Shown: positions 13,832 through 25,398, numbered from the stretch's first letter. The stretch: DNA of 64,000 bases from Maea johnstoni (GCA_963942565.1 OZ012695.1:12775348-12839347); one strand, 5' to 3'. The notes: a model not told the origin generated them from the letters alone. Program-made: numbers and translations.

Positions 13832-15694
13832 TTATAGATTTCTACTGGGAAAACCCCACTTTTGACGAATCTGTAGGTTGTGTAGGTACTTTTTCCTCCA
13901 ACAAGCCCATAACTCAGGATTCACCTTAGGTTGGTAAAACATGCATTCTGTGTCACCAATAAACGCAGTGTTTTGATGGATACCTTCTTTGAGGTTGAAG
14001 AGAAACCTCAAGTCATCTTGAGAATAGGACTTATTAGAATTTCTCTCATTCAATTCTAACTCCATCATTTGGGTTATTTGGCTTGGGCTTACTGTCCCTT
14101 TCACTGACGTATTCAAACAGATTTGCACTTTGCCATGATATAAGTCAGGCGCAGATTTGATGAGAGGAGGTTCTTCATAACTCAAATTTTCATGGTTTAA
14201 TCCTATTGGATCTAAATCACTGACATCAGTTTGATTGAGCTTGAGAATACCCACAATGCCCCAGCCAAGATCTGTCCTTTGACCACATGGCTCATCTTTT
14301 ATTGAGGGTATCACTTCTCTTTGTACTAAAGCCCTGGGGCAACTATACTCTATCAATAAACCAACTTCCAATTCTTTGATTGGCATTAATTGACCCGTCG
14401 TAGGTTTAAAACTATTAACTTGGTTCTTGGCAGAAATAGTTGGTAATGCAAGCTTAGTTTGAGTTTTTTGAACTCCGAGGGCCTCACAAGTGCTATCAAC
14501 TACAAACGTAGTATCCGATTTGTCATCTAAAAGTTTCTCATTCTCAGTCTGATGTGCCATTTTAGGTACAAATTCGCTTACATGGGAATTTAAACTAGTA
14601 AGTGTTTGGGTATGTGATGACATATGATGGGATGTATGAGATAAACCTGAAGTCAAAGGCATACTAATACTAACAGGCACTTTTGACAAAGTTTCATCAA
14701 AAATTGGTTTGCCAGATGTCACTGCATGGGAATGGTTTGGCGCAAAAGGCATAGAGTTGACCGCATATGATGAGTCAGTATTAGTGATAGTTAAATTATC
14801 ACCAGATAGAACTTCAGACGCATTATGGGACTCCATATAATTTTCTACGTAATCAAGTCTTTCATCTGGTAGTTTGTCATCTATATCTGAATAGGTTTCT
14901 TCCTTTTCAATTTTCAAAATTGCTTCACTTCTAGACTCAATTTTTTCTAATTCTTTCTGAGTTTGAATTTTATCTAATTCTGCTTTGCATTTTGCTTCAG
15001 AATCTATGTACTTCAATTTGATTCTTAAGGCTGCAGCCTTGGCTGCTGAATCAGCCCTTTTGGATGTACATGATAACAGAGATTTGCTAGAGCATTTGCT
15101 TCCAGACTTTCCGGACTTTCTTTCAGATGCAACAGATGTTGCCCTGCTACTATTCAATTCTATTATGAATTTGGAAACTTTTTTAAGTAAATCATGATGT
15201 TCACTTTCAATCTTTTCGAACCTGTCATATTCAGCACCTGGACGGTTATCTTTAAACAATAATTCATCTACTTCATCATAAACCTTCTGCAATTCAAGCA
15301 TAGCATTTTCCAAAGAAACACGTTCTTGCTTCACCTCATCTGTATTTACAGATTCAAGCAGGTGCTCAATTCTGTTTGACCGACGGCGCCAAGCAGATAT
15401 CGAAGACCTAAAATCACACAATTTCTGATCTATTTGAACTTGTAGACCTTTGAATGTCAGTGCTCTCTCACAAGAACTACTGCGTATAGTGGCGCCACCT
15501 ATTGCGACACCTATGGGTTGACCAGTAGGTACATGATCCCCTACAGGGAGAACTTCACTTATAGGTCCACTCATCGTTTGTACAAACATACTCAATTCTA
15601 GGGCATTAATGTACTGTACATAAACCTCTGAACACACTACCAACACTGAAACAATGGCAAAACATAAATGCAGTAACCTTGCATCTAACATCAC
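13832..15694 (-). pseudogene. BEL/Pao gag-pol remnant frame, 620 codons
   Basis: The protein has a hydrophobic N-terminus, a charged coiled-coil-like region (about residues 80-290, many Glu/Lys/Leu) as in Pao-type gag. It is followed by a Ser/Thr/His-rich stretch and a segment LLIEYSCPRALVQREVIP...QRTDLGWGIVG. That segment is the signature around the protease/RT junction of BEL/Pao polyproteins. The end, ELWACWRKKYLHNLQIRQKW, is the signature of the C-terminal region of BEL/Pao integrases. The catalytic RT, RNase H and most of integrase are not there. It is a fossil part of the LTR element, not a host gene. Confidence 0.8.
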
Positions 15695-15868
15695 TCAATG
15701 ATATAAATGCATGTGCTATAAACAAATACTTTCACAATGTTGAATCAAAATTCACAGAAAATTTGCAATATTCTCATAGAGTTCAATGTTCAGCTTCTTG
15801 ATATCACACGCACAAACAGGTTAACTCACGCAGTTCTCTCAGTCAGATGAAATTAGGGAGTCGATCCA

Positions 15869-16205
15869 CCGCATCAGTCGACTGCACCGCTCCACCGCAA
15901 CGCACCACCGCACCAGTCAACTGCACCGCTCAACCGCAACGCACCGCACCAGCCAACCGCAACGCACCATTCAACCGCAACGCACCACCGCACCGCCCAA
16001 CTGCAACGCACCGCACCAATCAACAGCGACGCACCATTCAACCGCAACGCACCACCGCACCGCTCAACTGCAACGCACCGCACCAGTCAACCGCAACGCA
16101 CCACCGCACCGCTCAACTGCAACGCACCGCACCAGTCAACTGCAACACACCATCACACCGCTCAACTGCAACGCACCGTAGAACTGCAACGCACCACCCC
16201 CGCAC
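15869..16205. repeat. GC-rich short-period repeat in the BEL element leader
   Basis: CAACGCACC words recur at roughly 10- and 49-bp spacing (ACCGCAACGCACC, CACCGCTCAACTGC). It lies between the coding frame and the 5' LTR and stands out from the AT-rich surroundings. The 124-codon + strand frame (Pro/Thr/Asn/His-rich) is a by-product. Confidence 0.8.
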
Positions 16206-16367
16206 CATCTCACATGCTTGATATCAGCAGCATTAGACATGCTCAAACCACTCATCTCAAATGAAGACATGGAAAAGGTGAAGGACTGGCATGTAGAAAG
16301 AGACCACTTGCACCACTGGTAGCTAGAAGCATGACATCCTTCTTGTTGTCTCACTATAGAGTTTCAC

Positions 16368-16993
16368 TATAGCTGCCAGTGAAAAGACGACTAACCAAAG
16401 GTTCTTACTGCAGGTCTTTTATTTCCAAAACCTCCGTGAAACTAGAAAAACAAGACAAAATACACATAAGCATGTACACAAGCATTATAAGTACTATTAA
16501 ATCTAAAAGACATGAAATACACATGAAATACTTCATGAATTACTACATAGTAACATACCTCTTTGGCCATGTGTTCTGCCTAGAATTCAGTCTTTCCCAT
16601 TAAGCTGCTGCACAGCACTGTGTCCAGTGCAGAGTGAAGAAGTGCTGGTCACACCAGCTTATATACACCCAGAAAAGAGTAAATTTGCATACACAAAGAG
16701 GCATTTTGCATAAAGAAAGCAAGGTGCAGTACCTTATAGCGCACAAATGTAATGGTCAAGCGCTTTTGACCAACTAACTGCCCATACCACACACAGGCTA
16801 CAATGAGATACAAGCATGCGTTATTGTAATGGTCTGGCGACCCTACCACACCTAGGCTGCAGTGCTATACAGCACAGGCTCCATTGTGATGGTCTAGTGA
16901 CTCCATACACACATGCAGCACAGGTATCACAGGGTAACCTAAAAATACCACTACCATACAGGGTGACCCAAAAGCATATAACCTACTGTTACA
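16368..16993 (-). repeat. 5' LTR of the BEL/Pao element
   Basis: Pairs with 12595-13212 over its whole length. It is followed on the + strand by the CTAAG target duplication at 16994-16998. Confidence 0.9.
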
Positions 16994-17190
16994 CTAAGGC
17001 TACTTTTGTTTCAAGCACAAGGATGCAAAGATTTTTGATAACCATATAAACCCTGTCATGTTGGTATTTATTAGAAAGCTCTAGCTGAGTACTCTGATGA
17101 GTACCCATGTGCCAGGGTTTCAGTAATTTTGAGCTTTTTTGCATGATTTTGTATTGGCCTAATTAGCCACCACCAACATTAGGGTATATA

Positions 17191-19515
17191 AATAGGAGCT
17201 AACTAGCAATTAACTCTGCAAATAACATCTGGATTTTGGAAACTGCTCTATTTATTAACGCCTGTACAGGTACGGTTCTATTAGGTTTTAGGTGGATACC
17301 AAAATATACTATTGTACCCTACTGATTGAGCCTCATTTAAACATATCTGCTCTGTTTATAATCCCCAGATTTTGATTCTATTACGTGATATTACAATGAA
17401 ATGAAATTATTTAGGAAATGCAGTTAATGATAATATTTATAATACTCGATCATCTTCTCTTTTTTAGCCTTCTCCCAAGTATCAGAGATTACAATGGAAT
17501 ATAAGTCTATTAAGTATTTGATCTATGACAGCATCAAGTGCTTCACAGGAACAATGCTGGAGAACATATGTTACAGCGTATGCTCATGTTGCCATGGTTA
17601 CTCAAGTTACCAGGTAGACAGGTGCAACCAGGTGTCATGTGACTAGTGGTGCCACTTGGAGGCAAATGTTGGAGTTATATTTGAACTCTCCTTAGTGTGC
17701 AGTTTAAAGTGCTTTTCATTTTATAAGGGTTACCGTTACCCAAAAAGATAGGAGAAAAAACTTCTTTTATGCTAGATCTTAGTAAGGGAAATTAATCTAT
17801 GCATTCCTTAGGGTTTGAGTCCTGGCTGGGCATGCTAGAAAGCTGCCAGTGACTTGGGGCTAGGCAGTAAATTTTCACCATGTACTCTAACGTCCTTTAC
17901 CACTGATGATGGTTAATTACAACTTGGCTGCAATAGAGCAGAAAAAGTAACAAAATACAAAATAAATCCCTATAGCTTCCTGAAAAGGCCTAATTTGGCA
18001 ATACATCTATAGTAAGTATAAAGCATCTTTAAGAAATATTTTGAAAAAGAAATGTTAATCAGAACAGAATAGACAAATCTCTTTCATATATTTTTGTGAA
18101 AATGTTTTTCTTTCTTATTTTCAAAATTACCAAAGGTACGTAAACAATACATTTATGAGGGAAACACCAGGCCCAATTATGCCAGGCCAGTTAGAATTTG
18201 AGAAGTTTTCATTTTGGGTAATCAATTTGAGTGTGGAATCATCATATTTTGGCTATTAATGCAACACCTGCACTTTTATCTGTTGGGGCAAGTCTGATAG
18301 GTTATTTACTAGAGTTTTGCCAGCCTTACTAGACCTTCATCCAAGCTTTACTGAGCAATATGGTCTACAGGTGTTAATTAGCATGTACAGGGTTTAAATC
18401 AGGATTTTGAAGCTAGTATCAAGACCAAATTTGAGGGTTTAATTGGGTGTTGAAATGACACATGCACACCCTGCTGCCTGAGACCCTTAACTGGTTTTGA
18501 TTTCTGATATTGTATCAGTTCCATGGGTGGGATTTTAGGCCACTTTGCATATCAGATATCAGTATAAAAAATACTGTCACAATATATTCAATCTTTCCAT
18601 GTTGGTGGTTGATATTGTATAAGTATACCTGAATTTCTTTACCCTTTCCTAAAATGATATAATTATTTTACTCACTAGTTGCACATCAGTTTCATTCACC
18701 TATAAAAAAGAGTTGATATTATTCAATATAAAGATGATATTGATAAATGACTGGCATCATTTTATCTCGGAATATGCCGTAAACCACGGTAACAGCTGTG
18801 AGTATGAATATTGTGTGGACAGAGAACGCTGACTGGGATACAGGGCAGAGAATACCTGGTGGGTAATAGTATTGATTTGTGTGGCGGCAGAGGCTGGGAA
18901 AAATGGGAGTATTTCAGGTCAATAACACAACAAAGGCGTCCTTTCAAGTTGAACCTTTTTCTTGGTATATAGGCAATCCCAATTACTTGGACAAAAGTGG
19001 ACTTCCAAAATATCTCTGAAAAAGGCAATTTAAGGAGACCATTTAGCATTTAGTTGGTTTAGTTGGGAGCAAATGAGTCAAAATATTGAGTTAGGCAAGT
19101 CCGAGGGAGGCCAGTCGACTGCCTAGTACTTTTAAGATACAATATTATTTAATTGTTTATATTTTTGGCAATTTGATATATATATATATTGTGATAATTT
19201 GTTTTCAATGTTGATTATTTTGTTGAGGTGTATTGCTGTAATACAAGAATGCCGTCTAGATGTCATGAGGGAAAATCATGAAGCATTGATCGTGGTTTTT
19301 ACCATATCATTATGGATCCTGTATGACTTAGTTGTTTTACTTGTTTTTTTTGTTTTTGTCTGACTTGCTCCTATTGCAATACAACAAGAGAAGTGAGGCA
19401 TCAGACAGTGTAGAGAAAAAGCATGTGAATGGCAAGCGCTCAGTTTCTCCAATGAGTCTCAAATTTCATTTTTTCTTTTCAATATTTTGTCGCTTTGGTG
19501 AGTGTATTGACAAGT
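17191..19515. other. no gene seen
   Basis: AT-rich. GTTGCCATGGTTAC at 17588 is one base off an RFX X-box. A family C-like middle (AAATATTTTGAAAAAGAAATG) occurs near 18035. The - strand 95-codon frame at 18762-19049 has no recognised domain. Confidence 0.35.
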
Positions 19516-19520
19516 GGTAT

Positions 19521-19869
19521 CAGGGCTCGACATTGGTGCTTGCCCCATTGCCCCGGGCAAGTAGTATTTGTAAATTATAGCTGTGGGGCAAGTGAAAACT
19601 GCATCTTGCTTGCCCCACTGGGAAAGTACGTTTTGTATATTTCAGGTTTACTTTTGAGAATGTGTGCAAGTTTCAATGTCTGCCATCCAAGCTTGTCCTC
19701 GAAAAAATGCACATGCCAGAACCATGTTCTACTTGGTTTTAAATGAAATATTATAAAATTATTATATACAATTTTTCAAGGCCAAGTGAAAGTTGGAGTA
19801 GGGCAAGTGAAAATTGAATCTCACTTGCCCTATGGGGCAAGTCGCTGCAAAGGTTAACGTCGTGCCCTG
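19521..19869. mobile_element. family D hAT5-like MITE, copy D1
   Basis: Inverted ends CAGGGCTCGACATTGG and (reverse complement of the right end) CAGGGCACGACGTTAA, with ACTTGCCCC/GGGGCAAGT words near both ends. Flanked by GGTAT on both sides (19516-19520, 19870-19874). CAG-starting ends are typical of hAT transposons; a 5-bp rather than 8-bp duplication is that of the hAT5 group. No transposase frame. Confidence 0.78.
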
Positions 19870-19874
19870 GGTAT

Positions 19875-20595
19875 ATAATTTTTATTTTCATTTTTAATTT
19901 CAGAACCCAAGTAAAGCTTTTTAGAACAACAGAGGCATATGATCATTTTCTTTCATATTTTATTGATTGGTTTTGCAAATTTCTGTTTTAGAATTTTTTT
20001 AAAAATAAGATCAAATTGCCATAATGTGTAAAGTACCTTCCTAAATTATTTTGGCCCCTGAAAAAGCAAACATTTCTTTTATTGCCTAATGAGTTAGTAC
20101 CTTCAAAAAATTATTTTGGCCCCAGAAAATGCAAATATCTTCCAATCGCTTGACACTGGTATGGTTCCTATTAATCACCTTTTCTAATGTCCTCGTTTGT
20201 ATTCTGCGGGGACAGGCAGACCGCTCCATATTGATCCACCCACAGCATAACTCTTACCAAGTCGATCACCCCGTAAAGTGTGTTTACTGCTTAAGCTAAT
20301 TAATCATTGTGCTGGCGTCACACTTAGTGCCCGTGACCTTTTAGAAAATGTTCTGAATGAAAAATTTACGGTAAAATTGGCTTTTGGTGCATGTGTACAA
20401 ATCAAGTACTTTCTATGCACATCACGACATGGGGAGTTGACATTCAAAATTAAATTTTATCAGTATGTTTTGGATGTGTCCGTTCTATGGTAGTTTTTAA
20501 TCAGAAGGTTAATTCATATTCTTATTACATTTGCAAGCTAGAACCTTACTGTTAGAATTATATAATACAACATTCAATCTATTTTACATCCAAAT
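19875..20595. other. no gene seen
   Basis: AT-rich. CCTTCnnAAATTATTTTGGCCCCnGAAAA occurs twice (20036, 20100), a short direct duplication. The 71-codon frame at 20278-20493 has no recognised domain. Confidence 0.35.
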
Positions 20596-20598
20596 TAC

Positions 20599-20676
20599 AA
20601 TGTTCAATATTGCAACAAATCTTGAACGCAGTAGCCAACTTCTTGGATTTCCCTGGACTTTCTTGGATGTACAATA
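20599..20676 (+). repeat. dispersed repeat, copy 1 of 2
   Basis: TCTTGAACGCAGTAGCCAAC and the following TTCTTGGATTTCCCTGGAC recur nearly unchanged at 22362-22437, same orientation, 1.76 kb away. Both copies begin near an ATTGCAACA word. No terminal structure visible. Confidence 0.8.
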
Positions 20677-21041
20677 GATCTATTTTGAATATAAAGTTAC
20701 ATGCACATAGTCACTTGAGTATATGTGTGCAACAATTCTTGCAGGTAATTAGTGTAGAAGTTAGTAGAATTGATAACAGGGCAGCAAACCAACAGCTAGA
20801 TAATTCCAAAAATAGAACAATGATCTAGTCATACAAAAGTGTTGTGCAAACTGAATGAGAAAAAAGGCTTTCTTGGTTGATTGTCTGTGCATGTTCCCTC
20901 CTGGTTATTGTTAGATTTGAACATGAATGTTTTCAGTGATTAGTTTCCATCCCAGATATCACAGTACAGGAAATGTCATAAATTGAAAGCTAGTAGCTGT
21001 GGGTTTATGCCAGACTGAATACTATTAAAGTCTTACTGAGG

Positions 21042-21260
21042 GTAAACCTTATGCTGGTGGTGGCTAATTATTTGGCCAATACAAAATGATACAAAAAGTC
21101 TGAAAAATACTTGAAACCCTGGCACATGGGTACTCATCTGAGAGTACTCAGTGAGAGCTATCCAGTGAATACCAGCATGACAACTCACAAGGTTGAAATG
21201 TTTTTTAAATATCCTTGTGTCCTTGTGCTTTAGACGAACGTAGTATCAGCATTGGATTAA
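21042..21260 (-). mobile_element. family A MITE, copy A3
   Basis: Reverse copy from TAAACCTTATGCTGGTGGTG to ATCAGCATTGGATTAA. Inner GTACTCATCTGAGAGTACTC and TGTCCTTGTGCTTT words are conserved. Confidence 0.75.
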
Positions 21261-21617
21261 TGTAAGGGTCAAGATGAATAGTATTTTGCAATTTAAAAAC
21301 GTCTAAATATGAACTTATTCTCATCATGGCTGATTCAACTCATTGTGCGTTCAGGTAAATCTTGCAACCAGACATAGACTTTATAGATGTTTGGTTGCCA
21401 TGGTAAAACACAAGCAGTCTCCAGGTACTAGCTGTCATCCTGATTATTGATCATCTGATTCAGTTCCTATAGCTGGTCAATCATTTCCATCAACATCATT
21501 GCGCAATACATTAACCCATGAATGCCCACAGTGATACAGGAACTGGCAACTTCTAAGTTTTAAGAGGAAATATCTGAACTAAGTCTAGTCCACTGAGCAC
21601 ATGCAATTCAAGTTTTT

Positions 21618-21823
21618 TTAACCCTTCCAATGCTGAGGCTACTTTTGTCCAAAGCACATGGACATAAATATTTTTGAAAACCATCTAAACCCTGCCATGT
21701 TGACTGGTATTCATTGGATAGCTCTCGCTTAGATCTCTTAGATGAGTACCCATATGCCAGGGTTTCATTTCAGGGGCATCATTTTGTATTGGCCAAATTA
21801 GCCACCTGCAGCATAAGGGTAAA
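21618..21823 (+). mobile_element. family A MITE, copy A4
   Basis: TTAACCCTTCCAATGCTGAG through CAGCATAAGGGTAAA. Close to the consensus apart from a decayed last TTAA. Confidence 0.78.
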
Positions 21824-22263
21824 TTATGAGTGGAAACATTTTTTTTTAATTCTTGACATTTCTCTTGTTTCACACTTATTGTACTGTTAAATCAGAACAC
21901 CTGTATTTATACCTGGTTGTAAATGGGTCAACCTCTTCTCCAAGAACAATGGAATTTTATTGACAGTTATTGTAAAAATGTTATGATAGAGAAGGATCAA
22001 TACCGCTTGTGTTTCTCTTGAGGGCTCTCAGACAATGGTGGTGTATTTCTGGGCTCTTTGATTCCGTGCTGGCTTTGTTTTTGTGCCGTACACAAGGGGA
22101 TGATTAGAGTCCTGTATTCCACAGAGCATGCATGCATTCATAGCGCCAATATTCATAAGTGGAGTATTATTCAGTCTAAAACATGTTTGTTTTAAGCTCA
22201 TAGAAGTGTTGTGCTTAAGTCATAATAAAGTAAGCCCAGTGTAAATAATACAGGGTTCAATAC

Positions 22264-22342
22264 ATTGTTTATTGTAAGTATATATTTACTTATTGACATA
22301 CATTGTTTATTGTAAGTATGTATTTACTTATTGACAATATTC
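22264..22342 (+). repeat. 39-bp direct duplication
   Basis: ACATTGTTTATTGTAAGTAT followed by (A/G)TATTTACTTATTGACA occurs twice in tandem. Confidence 0.8.
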
Positions 22343-22361
22343 AAAACCCTTCACAAATTAC

Positions 22362-22437
22362 AATGTCTCAAGATTGCAACATATCTTGAACGCAGTAGCC
22401 AACTTCTTGGATTTCCCTGGACTTTCTTGGATGTACC
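22362..22437 (+). repeat. dispersed repeat, copy 2 of 2
   Basis: See the copy at 20599-20676. Similarity ends after CTTGGATGTAC on the right. Confidence 0.8.
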
Positions 22438-23472
22438 TCATGGTCTTTAGAGAAAAAGTCAATCTTTATAATTGCCCATTCTCCTTGGATTCTGAATCAC
22501 ATTAAAAGTTTGTATAAATCCTAGTTTTGGGAGCAAAATCTAATTGCACCTTCTTAAAGCCGCAGCACATCAAAACTCTCCTAGAAACTGCATTATGAAT
22601 CTTCTGGCCTGTCCAGACTTATCCCAACTTTTATGGTCTAATATGTAACTTCTGGCAGGTAAGGAAAAGTTTGGTTTTGTTGGGACTAATTTGTCCTTGA
22701 GGAATAATACCATACTCCTCTGGAAACTGAGAGCTCCAACTCAGTGTGGGTAAAGTGACATTTAAAGGTGGACCAATTTCGGTAAATTGCAATCTGTGAG
22801 ATATGGGAGCAGCCCAAACTACTCAGTAAATTATTTCGTAATTTTTTAAAGGTGGCCAAATATTAGGGGTTAAGTCATAGTACAGTAAAGCATGGATTTT
22901 TGATACTTGTGCATCGTGTGCATTATTGTTGCTGTGAGTGGGATAACATATGATGTAGTTTCTGCAGTAGAGTGTATTGCGAGGATTGTTTGTGTAGAGG
23001 CCAGCAGGAGCAGGAAGAACCGCCCCAGGTATCTGTGAGGCCTCATTGATTGCTCCACTAGCAGGCACAGCAGGAACCTCTGACATAATACCCTATTACC
23101 TGGGCACCATCACACCTCAACACTACATACACAAGTTACGGGGCCACTATTATCACAGCAATATTCAAACACATGTATACATACAATTTTCAGTATTTAT
23201 GCTTGTTTTTGTTTATATTTATTTGAGCAGTGGTCCAGTTAGTGGATGTTGTGATGAAGTATTGATGAGGGTTATGGTATTGCTAGGTAAGGGTTGGTAG
23301 AATTTCCTGAAGAGGGTGAAGGTTTTGCTGTTGTTGCCACCATTGAACAGGGTGGTAAGTAGTATGTGTTGTGACCCTTTGAGTGTGTTGGTACATCACC
23401 ATACCTGGGATTTCATGGGGTACCTTAGCCTATACCTACTGACTTATCTTTATTTTCATTTTCATATCTATC
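22438..23472. other. no gene seen
   Basis: The - strand 87-codon frame at 22823-23086 has ordinary amino-acid composition but no domain or clear splice sites that I recognise. I do not call it. Confidence 0.3.
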
Positions 23473-23475
23473 TAA

Positions 23476-23924
23476 GGCCACTCCAATTTAATTACTTGTC
23501 TTACGAGCTTTTTTTGGAAAAAAAATTCTGTCAGACTCCAAAACAAAAGAAAAAAAAAGTCACCTTTAGTGTCTTACGGACGAAATTGGTTTTGAAATTT
23601 TCTGTCAGACTCCAAAAAAAAAAAAAAGTTTTAAGAATATTCTTTGTAAGGGTGATTCAATCAACTACAGGAAGCTATCATTGCTGTAGTAGAGCCTCAG
23701 ACTTGAGGAGGTATACCTCCCACCCTTCAGGTTACAGGGATTAATAGATTGATTGATTTTATTTAGTTGAGAATAGGCTGGTAGAAACATATCGCTACAA
23801 GTCCTAGTCGGCAGACTCTAAAAAAAATAAAAAAAGTCACATTTTTCAACTTTTTTTTAAATTCCAAAATGGCTCATTTCCTACCTCCTGAGCACGTAAG
23901 ACAAGTAAATAAATTGGAGTGGCC
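23476..23924. mobile_element. Harbinger-like MITE
   Basis: Long inverted ends GGCCACTCCAATTTAATTAC / GGCCACTCCAATTTATTTAC continue ~33 bp to CTTGTCTTACG(A/T)GC. Flanked by TAA on both sides (23473-23475, 23925-23927), the target duplication of PIF/Harbinger elements. Inside are A-runs and the repeated TCTGTCAGACTCCAAAA word. No transposase frame; the 142-codon frame across its left half is not a known protein. Confidence 0.75.
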
Positions 23925-24033
23925 TAACCTGAAAATCACGCCAATTGCCAACTCCTATTCAATTCTTAGTTGTAGAGTGTTCACCCTGATATAGTTCTTA
24001 AATTACTCATCGGGTGCACATTCAATAGATCAC

Positions 24034-25303
24034 CCTTGCCAAAATTTATCCATGCTAGTCTACTCATGCTTCCTTGGTAGCACCTGGGAAATGCAGGGTA
24101 GCCTATGCATTTCCCAGGTCTTACCCAGGTCTAGAAGCTGGATGAAACCATGTATTACCGTGGTGTGAGCTAGCCCATGGTAGACCTAGCTTTATCCTCG
24201 GTAAGCTCCATGGATTACCTTGGTCAGACCAAGGCAGAGAAGCAAGATGGAACCATGCATTACCATGGTTTATGCCTGACCATGGTAGTCCTAGGTTTTT
24301 CCGGGGTAGCTCCAAGATGCAGGAGCTGGATGAAACCAGGCATTACCATGGTGTGAGGTAAAGCTGGGTAGCCATTCCATGCTGTCCCTCAGAGACTATG
24401 GTAAACCTAGGTACAACCTTGGAGTAAAAATTGGAATTATTCATAAGAGTCAACATGAAAACTTTGAGGGCCCGTGAAGGACCAAGTGAAATTCATGCTT
24501 GCACATTTAACTACTTTTAGAGTGTGCCTATAATTTTTCCTGGATATTTTATTTTACTTTTGCTAATTGAAGTTACCATGAATCTCTGAACTTGGAAAAT
24601 CTAGTACTTTTACTTATGGTTGCCTTTGGTACCTGTCAAATGTAGCATTTCCCTAGTCTATAATGGTGCAATCATTAGTGAAAAGTAATTTAAATAAAAT
24701 TAAGTAAGACCCTGTGAAAAAATAGTAAAGGCCCATTGAGTTTGTCTCATATGCAAAAAGGTGTTCCATCTATTTTGTGCAGATCAAATGGTTTTGATGC
24801 TAAATGTGGTTTGGATAGTATTCATAGAATTTGTGGTATCCTTTACGGAAAAGTAGCTTATTTATTTATGTATCACATATGACGCCAATTTAACTTAGTT
24901 TGCTGCTTATGTTTAATGCCTATTGAATTTGCCTTTAATTTGCTTGGTCATAATCTGCAAGTTCTGTGTGTTCTAGTGGTTAGGGTGTAAGACTCCCGAG
25001 CGAAGGGTTCCCGGTTCAAGTCTCGGTGTCTCCCTCAAACTTTTTACCAAATTCAAAACCACAGACCATGGTAAATGCATGGTAAACCTACCATGGAATA
25101 TCCTAGGTAATGTATGGTAGTACAGAGAATATTTAACCATAGAAATCCTGGAATTTCCAAGGTAATGCTTGGTACTACCAACCTGGGTAGATCCACGGTA
25201 ATGCGTGCAAAACCTGCGAATTACCGTGTGACCTACATCCAGGTAATCCATGGATTTTTGACCTAGCATTTACCCAGGATTTCCCTGCTTTTTTTGGCAA
25301 GGA
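24034..25303. mobile_element. foldback-like element rich in CCATGGTA words
   Basis: Starts CCTTGCCAAAATTTATCCATG and ends TTTTTTGGCAAGG, a matching inverted end. Both flanks carry many ATTACC(A/G)TGG, CCATGGTA and CCTAGGT words in inverted orientation (24110-24420 and 25060-25270), so the arms can fold together around a unique middle of ~600 bp. No clear target duplication seen. Confidence 0.5.
24966..25037 (+). tRNA. tRNA-like sequence (pseudo-tRNA or SINE head)
   Basis: TCTAGTGGTTAGGGT matches the D-arm/A-box and GGTTCAAGTCTCGG the T-arm/B-box of pol III genes, about 35 nt apart as in tRNAs. The acceptor stem does not pair well and the T stem has a mismatch, so a working tRNA is unlikely. 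It sits in the middle of the foldback-like element. Confidence 0.5.
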
Positions 25304-25336
25304 GTTGGAGCATAGCAATTTTTGGTGACCGTGGTT

Positions 25337-25398
25337 CGATAATATTATCGAGCTATAATATATTGTCACCCGATGGCAATATTATATATTAGCCCATA
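25337..25398. repeat. palindrome and adjoining hairpin
   Basis: TCGATAATATTATCGA is a perfect 16-bp palindrome at 25337. It is followed by GCTATAATATATTG ... CAATATTATATATTAGC, which can form a hairpin. The word TTTTGGTGACCGTGGTTCGAT before it recurs as TTTTGGTGACCGTGATTCGAT at about 49635. Confidence 0.6.

Larger units (their letters stand above)
12595..16993 (-). mobile_element. BEL/Pao LTR retrotransposon, broken, young
   Basis: A 4.4-kb element in reverse orientation, flanked by a 5-bp duplication CTAAG, the size typical of BEL/Pao. Two near-identical LTRs (618 and 626 bp) bound it; read on the - strand the LTR begins TGTAACAG and ends GCAGCTATA. Next to the 3' LTR is a purine-rich tract (TTTTGAGGGGCCA on the - strand). 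Between the LTRs lie a GC-rich repeated leader and one reading frame with gag-, protease- and integrase-like parts. It is far shorter than a whole BEL element and most of pol is absent, so it is broken and non-autonomous, with at least one large loss. Near-identity of the LTRs points to a recent insertion. Confidence 0.88.
12575..17190 (+). mobile_element. family A TTAA-MITE, copy A2, split by the BEL/Pao element
   Basis: The left 20 bases (TTAACCCTTTCAATGCTAAG, 12575-12594) and the remainder from 16994 (CTAAGGCTACTTTTG...) are halves of one family A copy. The break falls exactly at a 5-bp duplicated CTAAG. The right TTAA end is decayed (TATA near 17187). Confidence 0.75.

Noticed and set aside
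13832-15694. 620-codon frame as a novel host gene
   Set aside because: It lies between matched LTRs with a target duplication and carries BEL/Pao polyprotein signatures; it is part of a fossil element.
15847-16221. 124-codon Pro/Thr/Asn-rich frame as a gene
   Set aside because: It translates the GC-rich leader repeat of the LTR element and runs against the element's direction.
22823-23086. - strand 87-codon frame with ordinary composition
   Set aside because: No domain, no convincing splice sites, and an overlapping second frame is open as well.
24966-25037. Functional tRNA gene
   Set aside because: A- and B-box words are present, but the acceptor stem does not pair and the T stem has a mismatch.
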